A stretch of DNA of 64,000 nucleotides from Echinicola soli (GTDB lineage: Bacteria > Bacteroidota > Bacteroidia > Cytophagales > Cyclobacteriaceae). The stretch is taken from the NCBI RefSeq assembly GCF_006575665.1, contig NZ_CP041253.1, positions 67,501-131,500 of the forward strand. The letters run 5' to 3'. Positions 34,568-42,492 of the stretch are shown one piece after another. A program made the position numbers and the translations under genes. Below the pieces are notes generated by a model that saw only the letters and a list, made by a program, of their open reading frames with translations, made no database searches and had not been told where the DNA came from. Positions within the stretch are counted from its first letter, which is position 1. Each line of letters starts with the position of its first letter.

Positions 34568-34770
34568 TGTGGCACTTATAATGGAAGCCACGAAGTCGCC
34601 AAGCCTGTCAGAGTTTATTTGTCTTCTCTTGACTTTTCAAATTTTAAAAATAGAATCAGCGAGAATCTGTCCCATCTTCGTGCTATCCAAAACGACTCTG
34701 CATGGCCCCCAACTTTTCCACTGGACCCAAAATCCAACTAAACCTTTTTGTGCCCTGGAGCCTTTGTGGC
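34568..34770 (+). repeat. 203-bp dispersed repeat, copy 2
   Basis: Direct second copy of the 34151-34353 element, same orientation, 214 bases further on. It ends GAGCCTTTGTGGC like copy 1. The spacer between the copies shows no structure that could be interpreted. Beyond it (34771-34915) a CATCCGTGAAATCCGCAAG phrase resembles a short dispersed motif common in this phylum. Confidence 0.88.
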
Positions 34771-34915
34771 AAAAAATAAAAAAGAACTCATAAAAATAAA
34801 GGGATTCATGCCCCGCGGCTTGATCCACAGTATTTTTGAGTACCCGATCTATTGGGGACAGAAAATTGATTTTCTCTGAATACAAGGTCATCCGTGAAAT
34901 CCGCAAGTAATAACC

Positions 34916-35377
34916 CTACAGAAAATCCTCAAAAGCCGGCTTCACATTGCTCCAAAACTCATCCAATGCAATGATCCGGGGTTTTAAAAAAGAGATAATG
35001 GCCGGCCAGTCGTCCTGGTTCATAACACTTACACCATCGAGTCTTTTTTCTATTTTTGAGGTGGCTTTGCCATAGTCATCATAGGCAAGGAGCTGCCAGC
35101 ACCATTCCTCTCCCAAGGTACCGTGAAGCAGTTTTTTAAACGTTTCAAACTGCTCAAAAACCAATTCCTGTAATTCAATATCCTTAAAATTAATTTCAAT
35201 GCCAATAGAGGCAAATCCGCGTTCGGCCTCCATTCGAAAAAAAACTTGAGGCACGTGGGTCTTGTAATTTTGCCAGTTTACCCGGCCACCCTCTGCAGAA
35301 GGCACGGGCTTCATGTACTGTCCAAATGCTGTCCAAAAATCCTTTTTGGTTTTGGTGATTTCTGCTTTCTTATACAC
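34916..35377 (-). CDS. DUF4268 domain protein
   Basis: 153 residues, composed of one DUF4268 domain (KDFWTAFGQYMKPVPSAEGG, then GIEINFKDIELQELVFEQF and EEWCWQLLAYDDYGK). The domain is often found at the C terminus of nuclease-like proteins of the PD-(D/E)XK type; standalone copies have no known function. The start is a GTG. 8 bases behind folB, last gene of the WD40/DivIVA/FolB/DUF4268 operon. Confidence 0.82.
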   Translation of the reverse strand: MYKKAEITKTKKDFWTAFGQYMKPVPSAEGGRVNWQNYKTHVPQVFFRMEAERGFASIGIEINFKDIELQELVFEQFETFKKLLHGTLGEEWCWQLLAYDDYGKATSKIEKRLDGVSVMNQDDWPAIISFLKPRIIALDEFWSNVKPAFEDFL

Positions 35378-35385
35378 TTACCTTA

Positions 35386-35751
35386 TTATTCATAATCTAA
35401 TGGATAGGAGACTTTTACTACAGAATAATTGACCACACCTCCCAGGGCAGGATTATGTTTTTTGATGATAATATCTATGGATTCCAGATTTGGATAGACC
35501 TTGAGAATATCCTGCAGCATTAAGTGTCCCAAGTGTTCCAAAAGCTTTACAGGCTCCTCCATATGGGATTTGGCGATTTGGTAAATGCGCGAATAATCCA
35601 CTGTTTCATTCAGGTCATCGTCCAGCATGGCTTTCTTAAAGTCCGTCTCCACATGAATATCCACCGTAAACCGATTACCCAGCTTCTTCTCTTCAGAAAA
35701 AACCCCGTGAAATGCATGAAACTCTATTCCTTCCAGTGATACTTTTCCCAT
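35386..35751 (-). CDS. folB: Dihydroneopterin aldolase
   Basis: 121 residues from the ATG at 35751; a TTG two codons earlier would overlap the DivIVA stop. Tunnel-fold enzyme with FHAFHGVFSEEKKLGNRFTV (conserved Glu and Gly) and the catalytic-Lys region IIIKKHNPALGG near the C terminus. Converts dihydroneopterin to 6-hydroxymethyl-dihydropterin in folate synthesis. Separated from the DivIVA-like stop by only two bases. Confidence 0.94.
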   Translation of the reverse strand: MGKVSLEGIEFHAFHGVFSEEKKLGNRFTVDIHVETDFKKAMLDDDLNETVDYSRIYQIAKSHMEEPVKLLEHLGHLMLQDILKVYPNLESIDIIIKKHNPALGGVVNYSVVKVSYPLDYE

Positions 35752-35753
35752 AA

Positions 35754-36710
35754 TCAATCAAACTGGTCAAAAAATGAGCCTGATGCTTTCTTCTTCTCGG
35801 GCTGAGACGCCTCTTCCTCAGCATTATCCTTAGGCTCCTGAGGAGCTTTATCTTCAGCCTTTGGCTCATGCTTTTCAGGTTGCTGTGTCTTGGGTTCTTC
35901 TTTTGCACCGGGTGCATGAGGATCTTCCTTTTGTGTACCTTGCTCGGATTGCATACCCTCTCCATGACCTTTTACCTCCGGAGCATGGGGATCCTCTTTT
36001 ATTTCAGCGGCCGGAGCAGTGGGGGTTTCCTTCTCTGCTAAAGCCTGTTTTTGTGGCTCTTCCTTCTTGGGCTCGATCACAAACGTATGGGACTTTTCTT
36101 TATGCTGCTTGACCGGGTCTTCCGAATTAAAATGAGGTGATTTTCGGCTCAGCTCTTTTACTGCCTTGGTATGTACATCCAGGTCAATACGCTTGATGTC
36201 CTCTTGTGATTGCTTTACGTTTTCAAGGCTATCGCTGGCCATGTTTTTAAGGTTACGAATGACAATCTCCCGCTGTGCAAGCAACTCCTCATAGCTCTCT
36301 ACCAATGCACTGACGTCAGTTTTCAAATCCTCCATGATCCTCTTTGACCGACTCTCTGCCTCTTCTATAATACTTCTCGACTTGTTCTTGGACTCAGAAA
36401 TCATCGCATCGGCGTTCATTTGGGCCTCTTTCAGGATCAGTTCAGCAGTTTTGTTTGCCTGCTCGATCATGTTGGCACCGGTATCTTCGGCAGCTTTCAG
36501 GGTCCTGAAAAGTGAATCCTCCACTTCTCTGAGCTTGGCCGATTCTTTTTGTGCTTGCTCCAGCTTCACTTGGAGTTCACGCCTTTCATCCATTTCACGC
36601 TCCCATGCTTGCGAAAGGGAAACCAAAAAGGAACTCACCTCATCCTTATCGAAACCTCTGAAATTTTTCTCAAATGTCTTCTGACGTATTTCTAATGGTG
36701 TAATCTTCAT
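35754..36710 (-). CDS. DivIVA domain-containing coiled-coil protein
   Basis: 318 residues from the ATG at 36710, which overlaps the stop of the WD40 gene (ATGA). The N terminus (MKITPLEIRQKTFEKNFRGF) is the conserved DivIVA lipid-binding domain. A long coiled coil follows (about 30-165), then a low-complexity C-terminal half with Glu/Pro/Lys-rich stretches and three copies of a KEDPHAP-like phrase. DivIVA proteins recognise curved membrane and organise growth or division machinery. Sits between a WD40 protein and FolB. Confidence 0.9.
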   Translation of the reverse strand: MKITPLEIRQKTFEKNFRGFDKDEVSSFLVSLSQAWEREMDERRELQVKLEQAQKESAKLREVEDSLFRTLKAAEDTGANMIEQANKTAELILKEAQMNADAMISESKNKSRSIIEEAESRSKRIMEDLKTDVSALVESYEELLAQREIVIRNLKNMASDSLENVKQSQEDIKRIDLDVHTKAVKELSRKSPHFNSEDPVKQHKEKSHTFVIEPKKEEPQKQALAEKETPTAPAAEIKEDPHAPEVKGHGEGMQSEQGTQKEDPHAPGAKEEPKTQQPEKHEPKAEDKAPQEPKDNAEEEASQPEKKKASGSFFDQFD

Positions 36711-37627
36711 AAATTTTCGTCTAATGCAATGTCCCAAATAGATACCGTGCGGTCATCGCTGACAGCTACTACTTGCTGGCTATATCGGCTCCAAATCACC
36801 TTATTTACGGATGTTCCATGCCCTGCGTGGCGGGATTTATCAATCACTTTCCGCAATTGAAAAGTCTCCGTCTCCCAGAGTTTTATGGATTTGTCCATAC
36901 TACAAGTTACAAAATATTTGCCATCTTCTCGAAAGGCCAGGTAGTTGATCGCATACATATGGGCAACGATATTTTCCACCTGATGATAATCCTCAGCATC
37001 CCATATTTTGAGTTGGGCATCCCGTCCTCCACTGATCAGCAACTTCCGGTCGGGAGAATACCTTAAAGCAAACACAGAATTGGTATGGCTTTCTATTCTA
37101 CTGATCGGCTCATACGTTTTCAGGTCAAGGATGCTAACGGTATGATCGCTTGCCCCAACGGCCAAATGTCCCCTATCGGCGTTCACATCCAATACCCGAA
37201 TATTTTCTCCTCCAAGCTTGATATGCTTCCTTAACGACCTTTCCTCTATATCCAGTACAGTAATCACTCCGTCCCCGGTTGCCACATAAAGCCGCCCTTC
37301 GTGTGCTTTGATATCAAAGATAGCTGCATCCGTAATTTTTAACGACCAGATTTCTTTATTGGTATGAAGATCAATCACATGAATGCCTTCAAAATTATGG
37401 CCAATGAAAAGCAGGTTTCGATCACTATCCACCTCTAGGGCATATACCGAATTGGGTAATTTTGCGATCAGTTTACCGTCTTTTGGGTTTGCCAGGTCCC
37501 ACTTGACCACCATGCCGTCTCCGGCACCGGTAAAAAAAAACCGCGGATCATTCCCCTCAACCAAGGCAAATATGCTATCATTGTGTCCTGTCAGTGTGTA
37601 AAGTTTATTTACTTGAATTTTTGACAT
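36707..37627 (-). CDS. WD40-repeat protein
   Basis: 306 residues, essentially a single seven-bladed propeller with no signal peptide. Blade signatures are clear near the C terminus: SGGRDAQLKIWDAE, CSMDKSIKLWETE, and SDDRTVSIWDI; the N-terminal blades are more diverged (VVKWDL). A cytoplasmic protein-protein interaction platform. An ATG three codons upstream (37636) is equally possible. First gene of the operon with DivIVA; divergent from the phosphopantetheinyl transferase gene. Confidence 0.9.
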   Translation of the reverse strand: MSKIQVNKLYTLTGHNDSIFALVEGNDPRFFFTGAGDGMVVKWDLANPKDGKLIAKLPNSVYALEVDSDRNLLFIGHNFEGIHVIDLHTNKEIWSLKITDAAIFDIKAHEGRLYVATGDGVITVLDIEERSLRKHIKLGGENIRVLDVNADRGHLAVGASDHTVSILDLKTYEPISRIESHTNSVFALRYSPDRKLLISGGRDAQLKIWDAEDYHQVENIVAHMYAINYLAFREDGKYFVTCSMDKSIKLWETETFQLRKVIDKSRHAGHGTSVNKVIWSRYSQQVVAVSDDRTVSIWDIALDENL

Positions 37628-37666
37628 ATATTGCATTTAAATTCTTTCAATTCCGCGCTACGCTAT

Positions 37667-38296
37667 ATGCAAGCAAAAATAGAAAAAATAAGTCCTTTAT
37701 CTGCTTTGGCCATCAAGAATATTGAAGAACAGGAGAATAAACCTATTGATTTCCTGAGCTTCCGCGAGAAACTATCCTTTGCCAACATCAGCCATCCAGA
37801 AAAGCAAAAAGAATGGAAAGGTGCACGACTCGCCATCAAATCCGCCTTGGATGCCATTAACATGACATACCCTGGATTTTATAAAGATGAGCATGGAAAA
37901 TCCTATCCCATGGACGGGTATGGCAATGTCTCCCTGACCCACACCAAAGGGCTCGCCGCAGCCATATTTCACAAAGAAATGCCCGTGGGCATTGATATCG
38001 ATTACGTAAAGGAAAAAGTAGTAAGACTAGGGCCAAAATTCCTGGATCCCTCGGAAATCGATTTTTTAAAAGACGACCCCATCCTTTATACCATCGCTTG
38101 GTCGGCAAAGGAATCCATCTTCAAATGCCAGGGGAGAAAAGGCATAAGTCTAAGGCAGCACATCCTACTTTCTCCATTCACTTCGGCAGACAAGGTCATC
38201 AAAGGTAAAATCCACAATACTGATTTCGCTGACCATTATTATACTGTCAAAGTCGAAAGAACAGATGACATGGTCATGACATACACCATTTGGTAA
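37667..38296 (+). CDS. 4'-phosphopantetheinyl transferase superfamily protein
   Basis: 209 residues from the ATG at 37667; an in-frame TTG 12 codons earlier is unlikely. The Sfp/AcpT signatures are present: PVGIDIDYVKEKV (metal-binding Asp pair) and AWSAKESIFKCQG (W-x-x-K-E-x-x-x-K). Transfers the phosphopantetheine arm of CoA to carrier proteins. Length and lack of an AcpS-type trimer signature suggest the Sfp/AcpT type. Divergent from the WD40 gene by 39 bases. Confidence 0.92.
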   Translation: MQAKIEKISPLSALAIKNIEEQENKPIDFLSFREKLSFANISHPEKQKEWKGARLAIKSALDAINMTYPGFYKDEHGKSYPMDGYGNVSLTHTKGLAAAIFHKEMPVGIDIDYVKEKVVRLGPKFLDPSEIDFLKDDPILYTIAWSAKESIFKCQGRKGISLRQHILLSPFTSADKVIKGKIHNTDFADHYYTVKVERTDDMVMTYTIW

Positions 38297-38356
38297 ACGC
38301 AACAGCACTTTAGCCTGATTTTTGCTATACCTGAAACCTATCAATCCTACATTACC

Positions 38357-38941
38357 ATGTGGAGATTTCTTTTAGTGCCGATTCTGGCCATCATGGCCTC
38401 TACAAACGCTACTGCCCAGGAAATTGATGATTTCCAGTTGCAGGATTTGGTTTCCAACAGCACGTTTACGCTACAGGATCATCAAGACGCTTCCGCTGTA
38501 GTACTGGTTTTTGTATCTAACGGCTGTCCTTTTGTTCGGCTTTATGAAGACAGGGTGATTGCACTGCAAAGCAAATTCGGTCCTCAAGGCGTTGTTTTTG
38601 CTTTTATCAATCCATTGATTGGAACTGATGAAGAAGAAAGCCAAAACGCTATCCAAGAGAAAATAAATTCCAAAACACTGACCTTCCCCTATCTTGACGA
38701 CGGTAAACGTGTCGTCACCAATGCATTGGGTGCCCAGAAGTTACCCGAAGCATTCGTCCTCACCCCAAGTCCTACAGGCTTTGGGGTGGTTTACCATGGA
38801 GCCATTGACAATAATGCCCAGCTTCCACAGGCGGTCACCAAGACTTACCTACACGATGCCCTCTCTCATATTAGCAAGGGAGATCTCCCTACCCAGCATT
38901 ATTTCAGGCCTGTCGGCTGCAATATACTGCCCGTCAAATAA
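38357..38941 (+). CDS. Exported thioredoxin/redoxin-like protein
   Basis: 194 residues. Signal peptide 1-20 (ILAIMASTNATAQ). A thioredoxin fold follows with the active-site region FVSNGCPFVRLY. Relatives have CNHCPFV or similar; here the first Cys is replaced by Ser-Asn-Gly, leaving one Cys. A second Cys lies at the far C terminus (PVGCNILPV) and could form a distant disulfide. Periplasmic; function unknown. Its end overlaps the convergent transglutaminase-like gene by 8 bases. Confidence 0.8.
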   Translation: MWRFLLVPILAIMASTNATAQEIDDFQLQDLVSNSTFTLQDHQDASAVVLVFVSNGCPFVRLYEDRVIALQSKFGPQGVVFAFINPLIGTDEEESQNAIQEKINSKTLTFPYLDDGKRVVTNALGAQKLPEAFVLTPSPTGFGVVYHGAIDNNAQLPQAVTKTYLHDALSHISKGDLPTQHYFRPVGCNILPVK

Positions 38942-39785
38942 CCGGCGGATCCAAAATCAGCAGCAGCTGACGGATTTCATCCACTTTTTCCGGTTCCCCA
39001 AGTTTGTCAAACGAGACAATCAAGTTTCGCAATGTACGCTTGACAATATCCAAATGCGTACATGGTTCGAAAAACTCATCCTTCGGGGAAATTTTCAAAT
39101 GTTCCAAGTAATTATTTACATCCTGCCTACTAAAAATCAGGCCTTTGTTAAATGCATTTATGTAGATGGCTGCATCAGGGGCTTTATAGGTAAGGACGAA
39201 TAGATTGGGCAGATTCACCCCGTAAACTGGCAGCCCCAATTTCTGGGCTACCAAATAGTACACCGAACACAAACTGATCGGATTGCCCCTGCGGGTGTCC
39301 AGTACATTGCTGATCATACTGTTTCCAGGGGAATGGAAGTTTTTGGTATTGGCAGAAAACCGCAGCTGACTGAAAAGAATATTATTGATCAGGCGGATTT
39401 GATCATATGGAGACAAATCAGCATTGAACCCGGTCCATACTTCAAAATAGATTTGGTTCATCTCCGCATTTAATGTTTCAAACTCCAGATCAGGGTATTG
39501 ATACGTATTGATAATCCATAACCCTTTCAGCAAATCCTCTCCACCAGAAGCCTTCCATTGTTCGAGTCTTTCCTTTAGCAAGTCAAACTGTAGCTGATGG
39601 ACTAGCTCCTCGATTTCTTTCTGAAGGTCAGGATTAAAACTACTTTCCCATTTCTTCTCTAAAAAAGGGATGATATTATTTCCCAAAGAAATGATTTTAT
39701 CTTTTACATGATCTTTGACTTCCCGATCGGTATCATCCAATAAAGACACCAATGCGTTCAGCTCGTTTTCCGTTAATTTTTCCAT
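38934..39785 (-). CDS. SirB1/transglutaminase-like family protein
   Basis: 283 residues (an ATG two codons upstream at 39791 is also possible). The N-terminal region (about 1-90) is helical, HEAT-like. The central segment holds the SirB1/transglutaminase-like motif TRRGNPISLCSVYYLVAQKL, with GLPVYGVNLPNLFVL after it. C-terminal helices follow (KRTLRNLIVSFDKLGEPEK). SirB1-family proteins occur broadly, often with a papain-like fold of unclear activity. The Cys of SLCSVY is a candidate nucleophile. Confidence 0.85.
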   Translation of the reverse strand: MEKLTENELNALVSLLDDTDREVKDHVKDKIISLGNNIIPFLEKKWESSFNPDLQKEIEELVHQLQFDLLKERLEQWKASGGEDLLKGLWIINTYQYPDLEFETLNAEMNQIYFEVWTGFNADLSPYDQIRLINNILFSQLRFSANTKNFHSPGNSMISNVLDTRRGNPISLCSVYYLVAQKLGLPVYGVNLPNLFVLTYKAPDAAIYINAFNKGLIFSRQDVNNYLEHLKISPKDEFFEPCTHLDIVKRTLRNLIVSFDKLGEPEKVDEIRQLLLILDPPVI

Positions 39786-39863
39786 AAACATTCACCCAAT
39801 AGCTGGCCAATAACAACTTTTCCGGAGTACCTCCTTCACGCTCCATAACACCCAAATTTACGA

Positions 39864-41489
39864 TCAAGTTTGTATAACTCCTACATTAAAGCGCCCCGTG
39901 ATCGGAGAATGGTCGGCTGCGGCGATGCCTGCAGCTATTACTCTCCTGGTTTGCAAGGGATTGATAACCTCATCCACCCACAGCCGGGCTGCTGCATAAT
40001 ATGGGCTCAATTCTTCCTGATACTTGTCTGTAATTTCCTTGAGCAATTTTGTCTCATCTTCAGGTGTGATCACTTTACCTTCCTTTTTGAGAGAGGCCAC
40101 TTTAATCTGCAAGAGGGTCTTGGCAGCGGAAGCCCCTGACATGACGGCCATTTGGGCAGTCGGCCAGCTGACGATCAACCGGGGGTCATATGCCTTTCCG
40201 CACATGGCATAGTTTCCGGCACCATAAGAATTGCCGATCACCACCGTAAATTTAGGCACTACCGAATTGGCCATGGCGTTGACCATTTTTGCACCATCCT
40301 TGATGATCCCACCATGCTCTGCCCTACTCCCTACCATGAATCCGCTTACATCTTGGATAAACAACAGCGGAATTTTGCGTTGATTACAGTTCATGATAAA
40401 GCGTGCCGCCTTATCGGCCGAATCCGAATAAATCACACCGCCCATTTGCAGCTCTCCTTTTTTGGTCTTGACCATTTTCCGCTGATTGGCCAAGATTCCT
40501 ACGGCCCATCCATCTATTCTTGCCGTCCCACAGACCAAGGTCTGCCCAAAACCGGCCTTGTATTCATCAAAACTCCCCGCATCCACCAAGGTCTCCAAGA
40601 CCTGATGCATATCATAAGGTTTCGCCCTGTCCACGGGAAATAGCTCAAAAATCTTTTCCGGTGCCACTGCTGGTGCTTTGGTCTCCTTTCTATCAAAGCC
40701 TGCACGCGCTGGTTCCCCTATCGTTTCAAAAATCCGCTTAATGGCGTCCAGACAATCCTCATCGTTTTCATATTTGCTATCAGTGACACCCGAAATCTCA
40801 CAATGCGTCGTAGCGCCTCCAAGGGTTTCATTGTCCACATTTTCTCCGATGGCCGCCTTTACCAAATATGAACCAGCCAGAAATATAGAGCCCGTCTTAT
40901 CCACAATCAATGCTTCATCGGACATAATGGGCAAGTACGCTCCACCCGCCACACAACTGCCCATGATAGCAGCCACCTGTACAATGCCCATGGAGGACAT
41001 TTGAGCATTATTCCTGAATTGTCGTCCGAAGTGTTCTTTATCCGGAAAAATCTCGTTTTGCATAGGGAGAAATACCCCCGCACTGTCTACCAAATAGATG
41101 ATTGGGAGCCTGTTCTCCATGGCTATTTCTTGTGCCCGGAGATTCTTTTTGGCCGTCATGGGAAACCAAGCTCCCGCCTTGACAGTGGCATCATTGGCAA
41201 CGATGACACACATTCGGCCACTTACCGCCCCCAGGCCCGTAACGACACCGGCAGAGGGACACCCCCCTTCCTCTTGGTACATTCCATCGGCCGCAAACGT
41301 ACCCAACTCCAAAAAGTCCGATTCATCATCGACCAAATAGGTTATGCGCTCACGGGCTGTTAACTTTCCCTTCTTATGCTCCTTAGCTATGCGCTGTTCT
41401 CCTCCTCCACGTTTGGTTTGGGTGGTTTTTTCTATAAGCTGCTGGATAAGATCCAGGTGCTTTTCTTTAGGATTTTGCAAATCACTCAT
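39864..41489 (-). CDS. Acyl-CoA carboxylase beta subunit (carboxyltransferase, MCC-like)
   Basis: 541 residues. Two crotonase-like carboxyltransferase halves. The N-terminal half has LTARERI, DSAGVFLPMQNEIFPDKEH and GGAYLPIMSDEA with GGATTHCEISGVTDS. The C-terminal half has FIQDVSGFMVGSRAEHGGII and GNSYGAGNYAMCGKAYDPR. These match 3-methylcrotonyl-CoA carboxylase beta (leucine breakdown) better than propionyl-CoA carboxylase, but specificity cannot be fixed by eye. No biotin-carboxylase or biotin-carrier gene is adjacent. Monocistronic. Confidence 0.9.
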   Translation of the reverse strand: MSDLQNPKEKHLDLIQQLIEKTTQTKRGGGEQRIAKEHKKGKLTARERITYLVDDESDFLELGTFAADGMYQEEGGCPSAGVVTGLGAVSGRMCVIVANDATVKAGAWFPMTAKKNLRAQEIAMENRLPIIYLVDSAGVFLPMQNEIFPDKEHFGRQFRNNAQMSSMGIVQVAAIMGSCVAGGAYLPIMSDEALIVDKTGSIFLAGSYLVKAAIGENVDNETLGGATTHCEISGVTDSKYENDEDCLDAIKRIFETIGEPARAGFDRKETKAPAVAPEKIFELFPVDRAKPYDMHQVLETLVDAGSFDEYKAGFGQTLVCGTARIDGWAVGILANQRKMVKTKKGELQMGGVIYSDSADKAARFIMNCNQRKIPLLFIQDVSGFMVGSRAEHGGIIKDGAKMVNAMANSVVPKFTVVIGNSYGAGNYAMCGKAYDPRLIVSWPTAQMAVMSGASAAKTLLQIKVASLKKEGKVITPEDETKLLKEITDKYQEELSPYYAAARLWVDEVINPLQTRRVIAAGIAAADHSPITGRFNVGVIQT

Positions 41490-41627
41490 GGGTTTATATC
41501 TGAAATGGTTGCCAAGGATCTTTCACTATCTCGTTATTCTAAATATAAAAAATTAAGGTGATTATCAGTACATAATACCCATAAACTAGCGACAAAAAAG
41601 ATCTTCGGTACGCCTACCACCCCAACC

Positions 41628-42428
41628 TTAAAAAGCCTCCACTTCTTCTTTGTAGGCCTTAATAGAGCGGTAAATGGCTGACGCGATATAAGCCTGTCCA
41701 TTCTCACTGTTCAGGTATCTTTCTTCATTGGAATTGGACAGAAAGCCTGTTTCGATCAGGACACTTGGCATACTGGTCGTCCACAGCACATAAAGCGGCA
41801 ACTGTTTCACGCCCCTACTGTGGCGATTTAGCCGGGTCTTAAAATCATTCTCCACCTTCTGGGCCAACGAAAGGCTATTGGCAAAATAAGCTTTCTGCAT
41901 CAAATTGATCATCATGTATGACTCGGGAGAGTTAGGGTCAAAACCTTCATAGTTTTCTTTATACCCATCCTCCTGCAGGATCACGGAGTTTTCACGCTTC
42001 ACCACATCAAAATTCCTTTCAAAGTGGTTGGACCCCATCACATAGGTTTCGGTGCCATAGGCATTTGAGCCCCTGACGGCATTGCAGTGGATACTGACAA
42101 ACAAGTCCGCCTTGTTTCGATTGGCGATGTTTGCTCTTTCCTTCAGCTCAATGAAAACATCCGTCTTTCGGGTGTAGATCACCTCCACATCCGGGACATA
42201 CTGTTTTATATAATTCCCCACCTTAAGGGCAATGGCCAATGCCACATCTTTTTCCTTTGAGCGGCTTCCCATGGTCCCTGGATCTTTCCCACCATGTCCC
42301 GCATCAATGACCACCCTGCGCATCTTGAATTTCCGGGCACTATCCCCTGCAGGGACAAATGCTGACATCAAAACCGCACAGGTCAGAAAAAGAATTATTA
42401 TAACATTTTTGACACTGGTTCGTTTCAT
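41628..42428 (-). CDS. N-acetylmuramoyl-L-alanine amidase (Amidase_3)
   Basis: 266 residues from the ATG at 42428. N-terminal signal or anchor (VIIILFLTCAVLMSAFVPAG), then a complete Amidase_3 zinc domain: VVIDAGHGGKDPGTMG (His), a Glu-bearing loop, FVSIHCNA (His) and LIETGFLSNSNEERYL (Glu). Cleaves the amide bond between muramic acid and the peptide stem in the periplasm during cell separation. Divergent from lptD, a gene order often seen in Bacteroidota. Confidence 0.94.
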   Translation of the reverse strand: MKRTSVKNVIIILFLTCAVLMSAFVPAGDSARKFKMRRVVIDAGHGGKDPGTMGSRSKEKDVALAIALKVGNYIKQYVPDVEVIYTRKTDVFIELKERANIANRNKADLFVSIHCNAVRGSNAYGTETYVMGSNHFERNFDVVKRENSVILQEDGYKENYEGFDPNSPESYMMINLMQKAYFANSLSLAQKVENDFKTRLNRHSRGVKQLPLYVLWTTSMPSVLIETGFLSNSNEERYLNSENGQAYIASAIYRSIKAYKEEVEAF

Positions 42429-42492
42429 AAACATTATTAAGCTTAACTTTACGCAAAATTTAAAAATTTTTGAAGCAAATAGAAGTAAATCG

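Noticed and set aside
34152..34793. Two similar 74-75 codon open frames (both starting MALIMEATKSPS) as a duplicated small gene
   Set aside because: They coincide with the 203-bp repeat, diverge abruptly at its end, have no promoter, and the ends of the unit are inverted repeats; they are carried by the element rather than selected as protein.
42232..42492. An N-terminal extension of lptD by 87 residues
   Set aside because: It overlaps the divergent amidase gene, lacks export-signal character, and a signal peptide begins right after the GTG at 42493.
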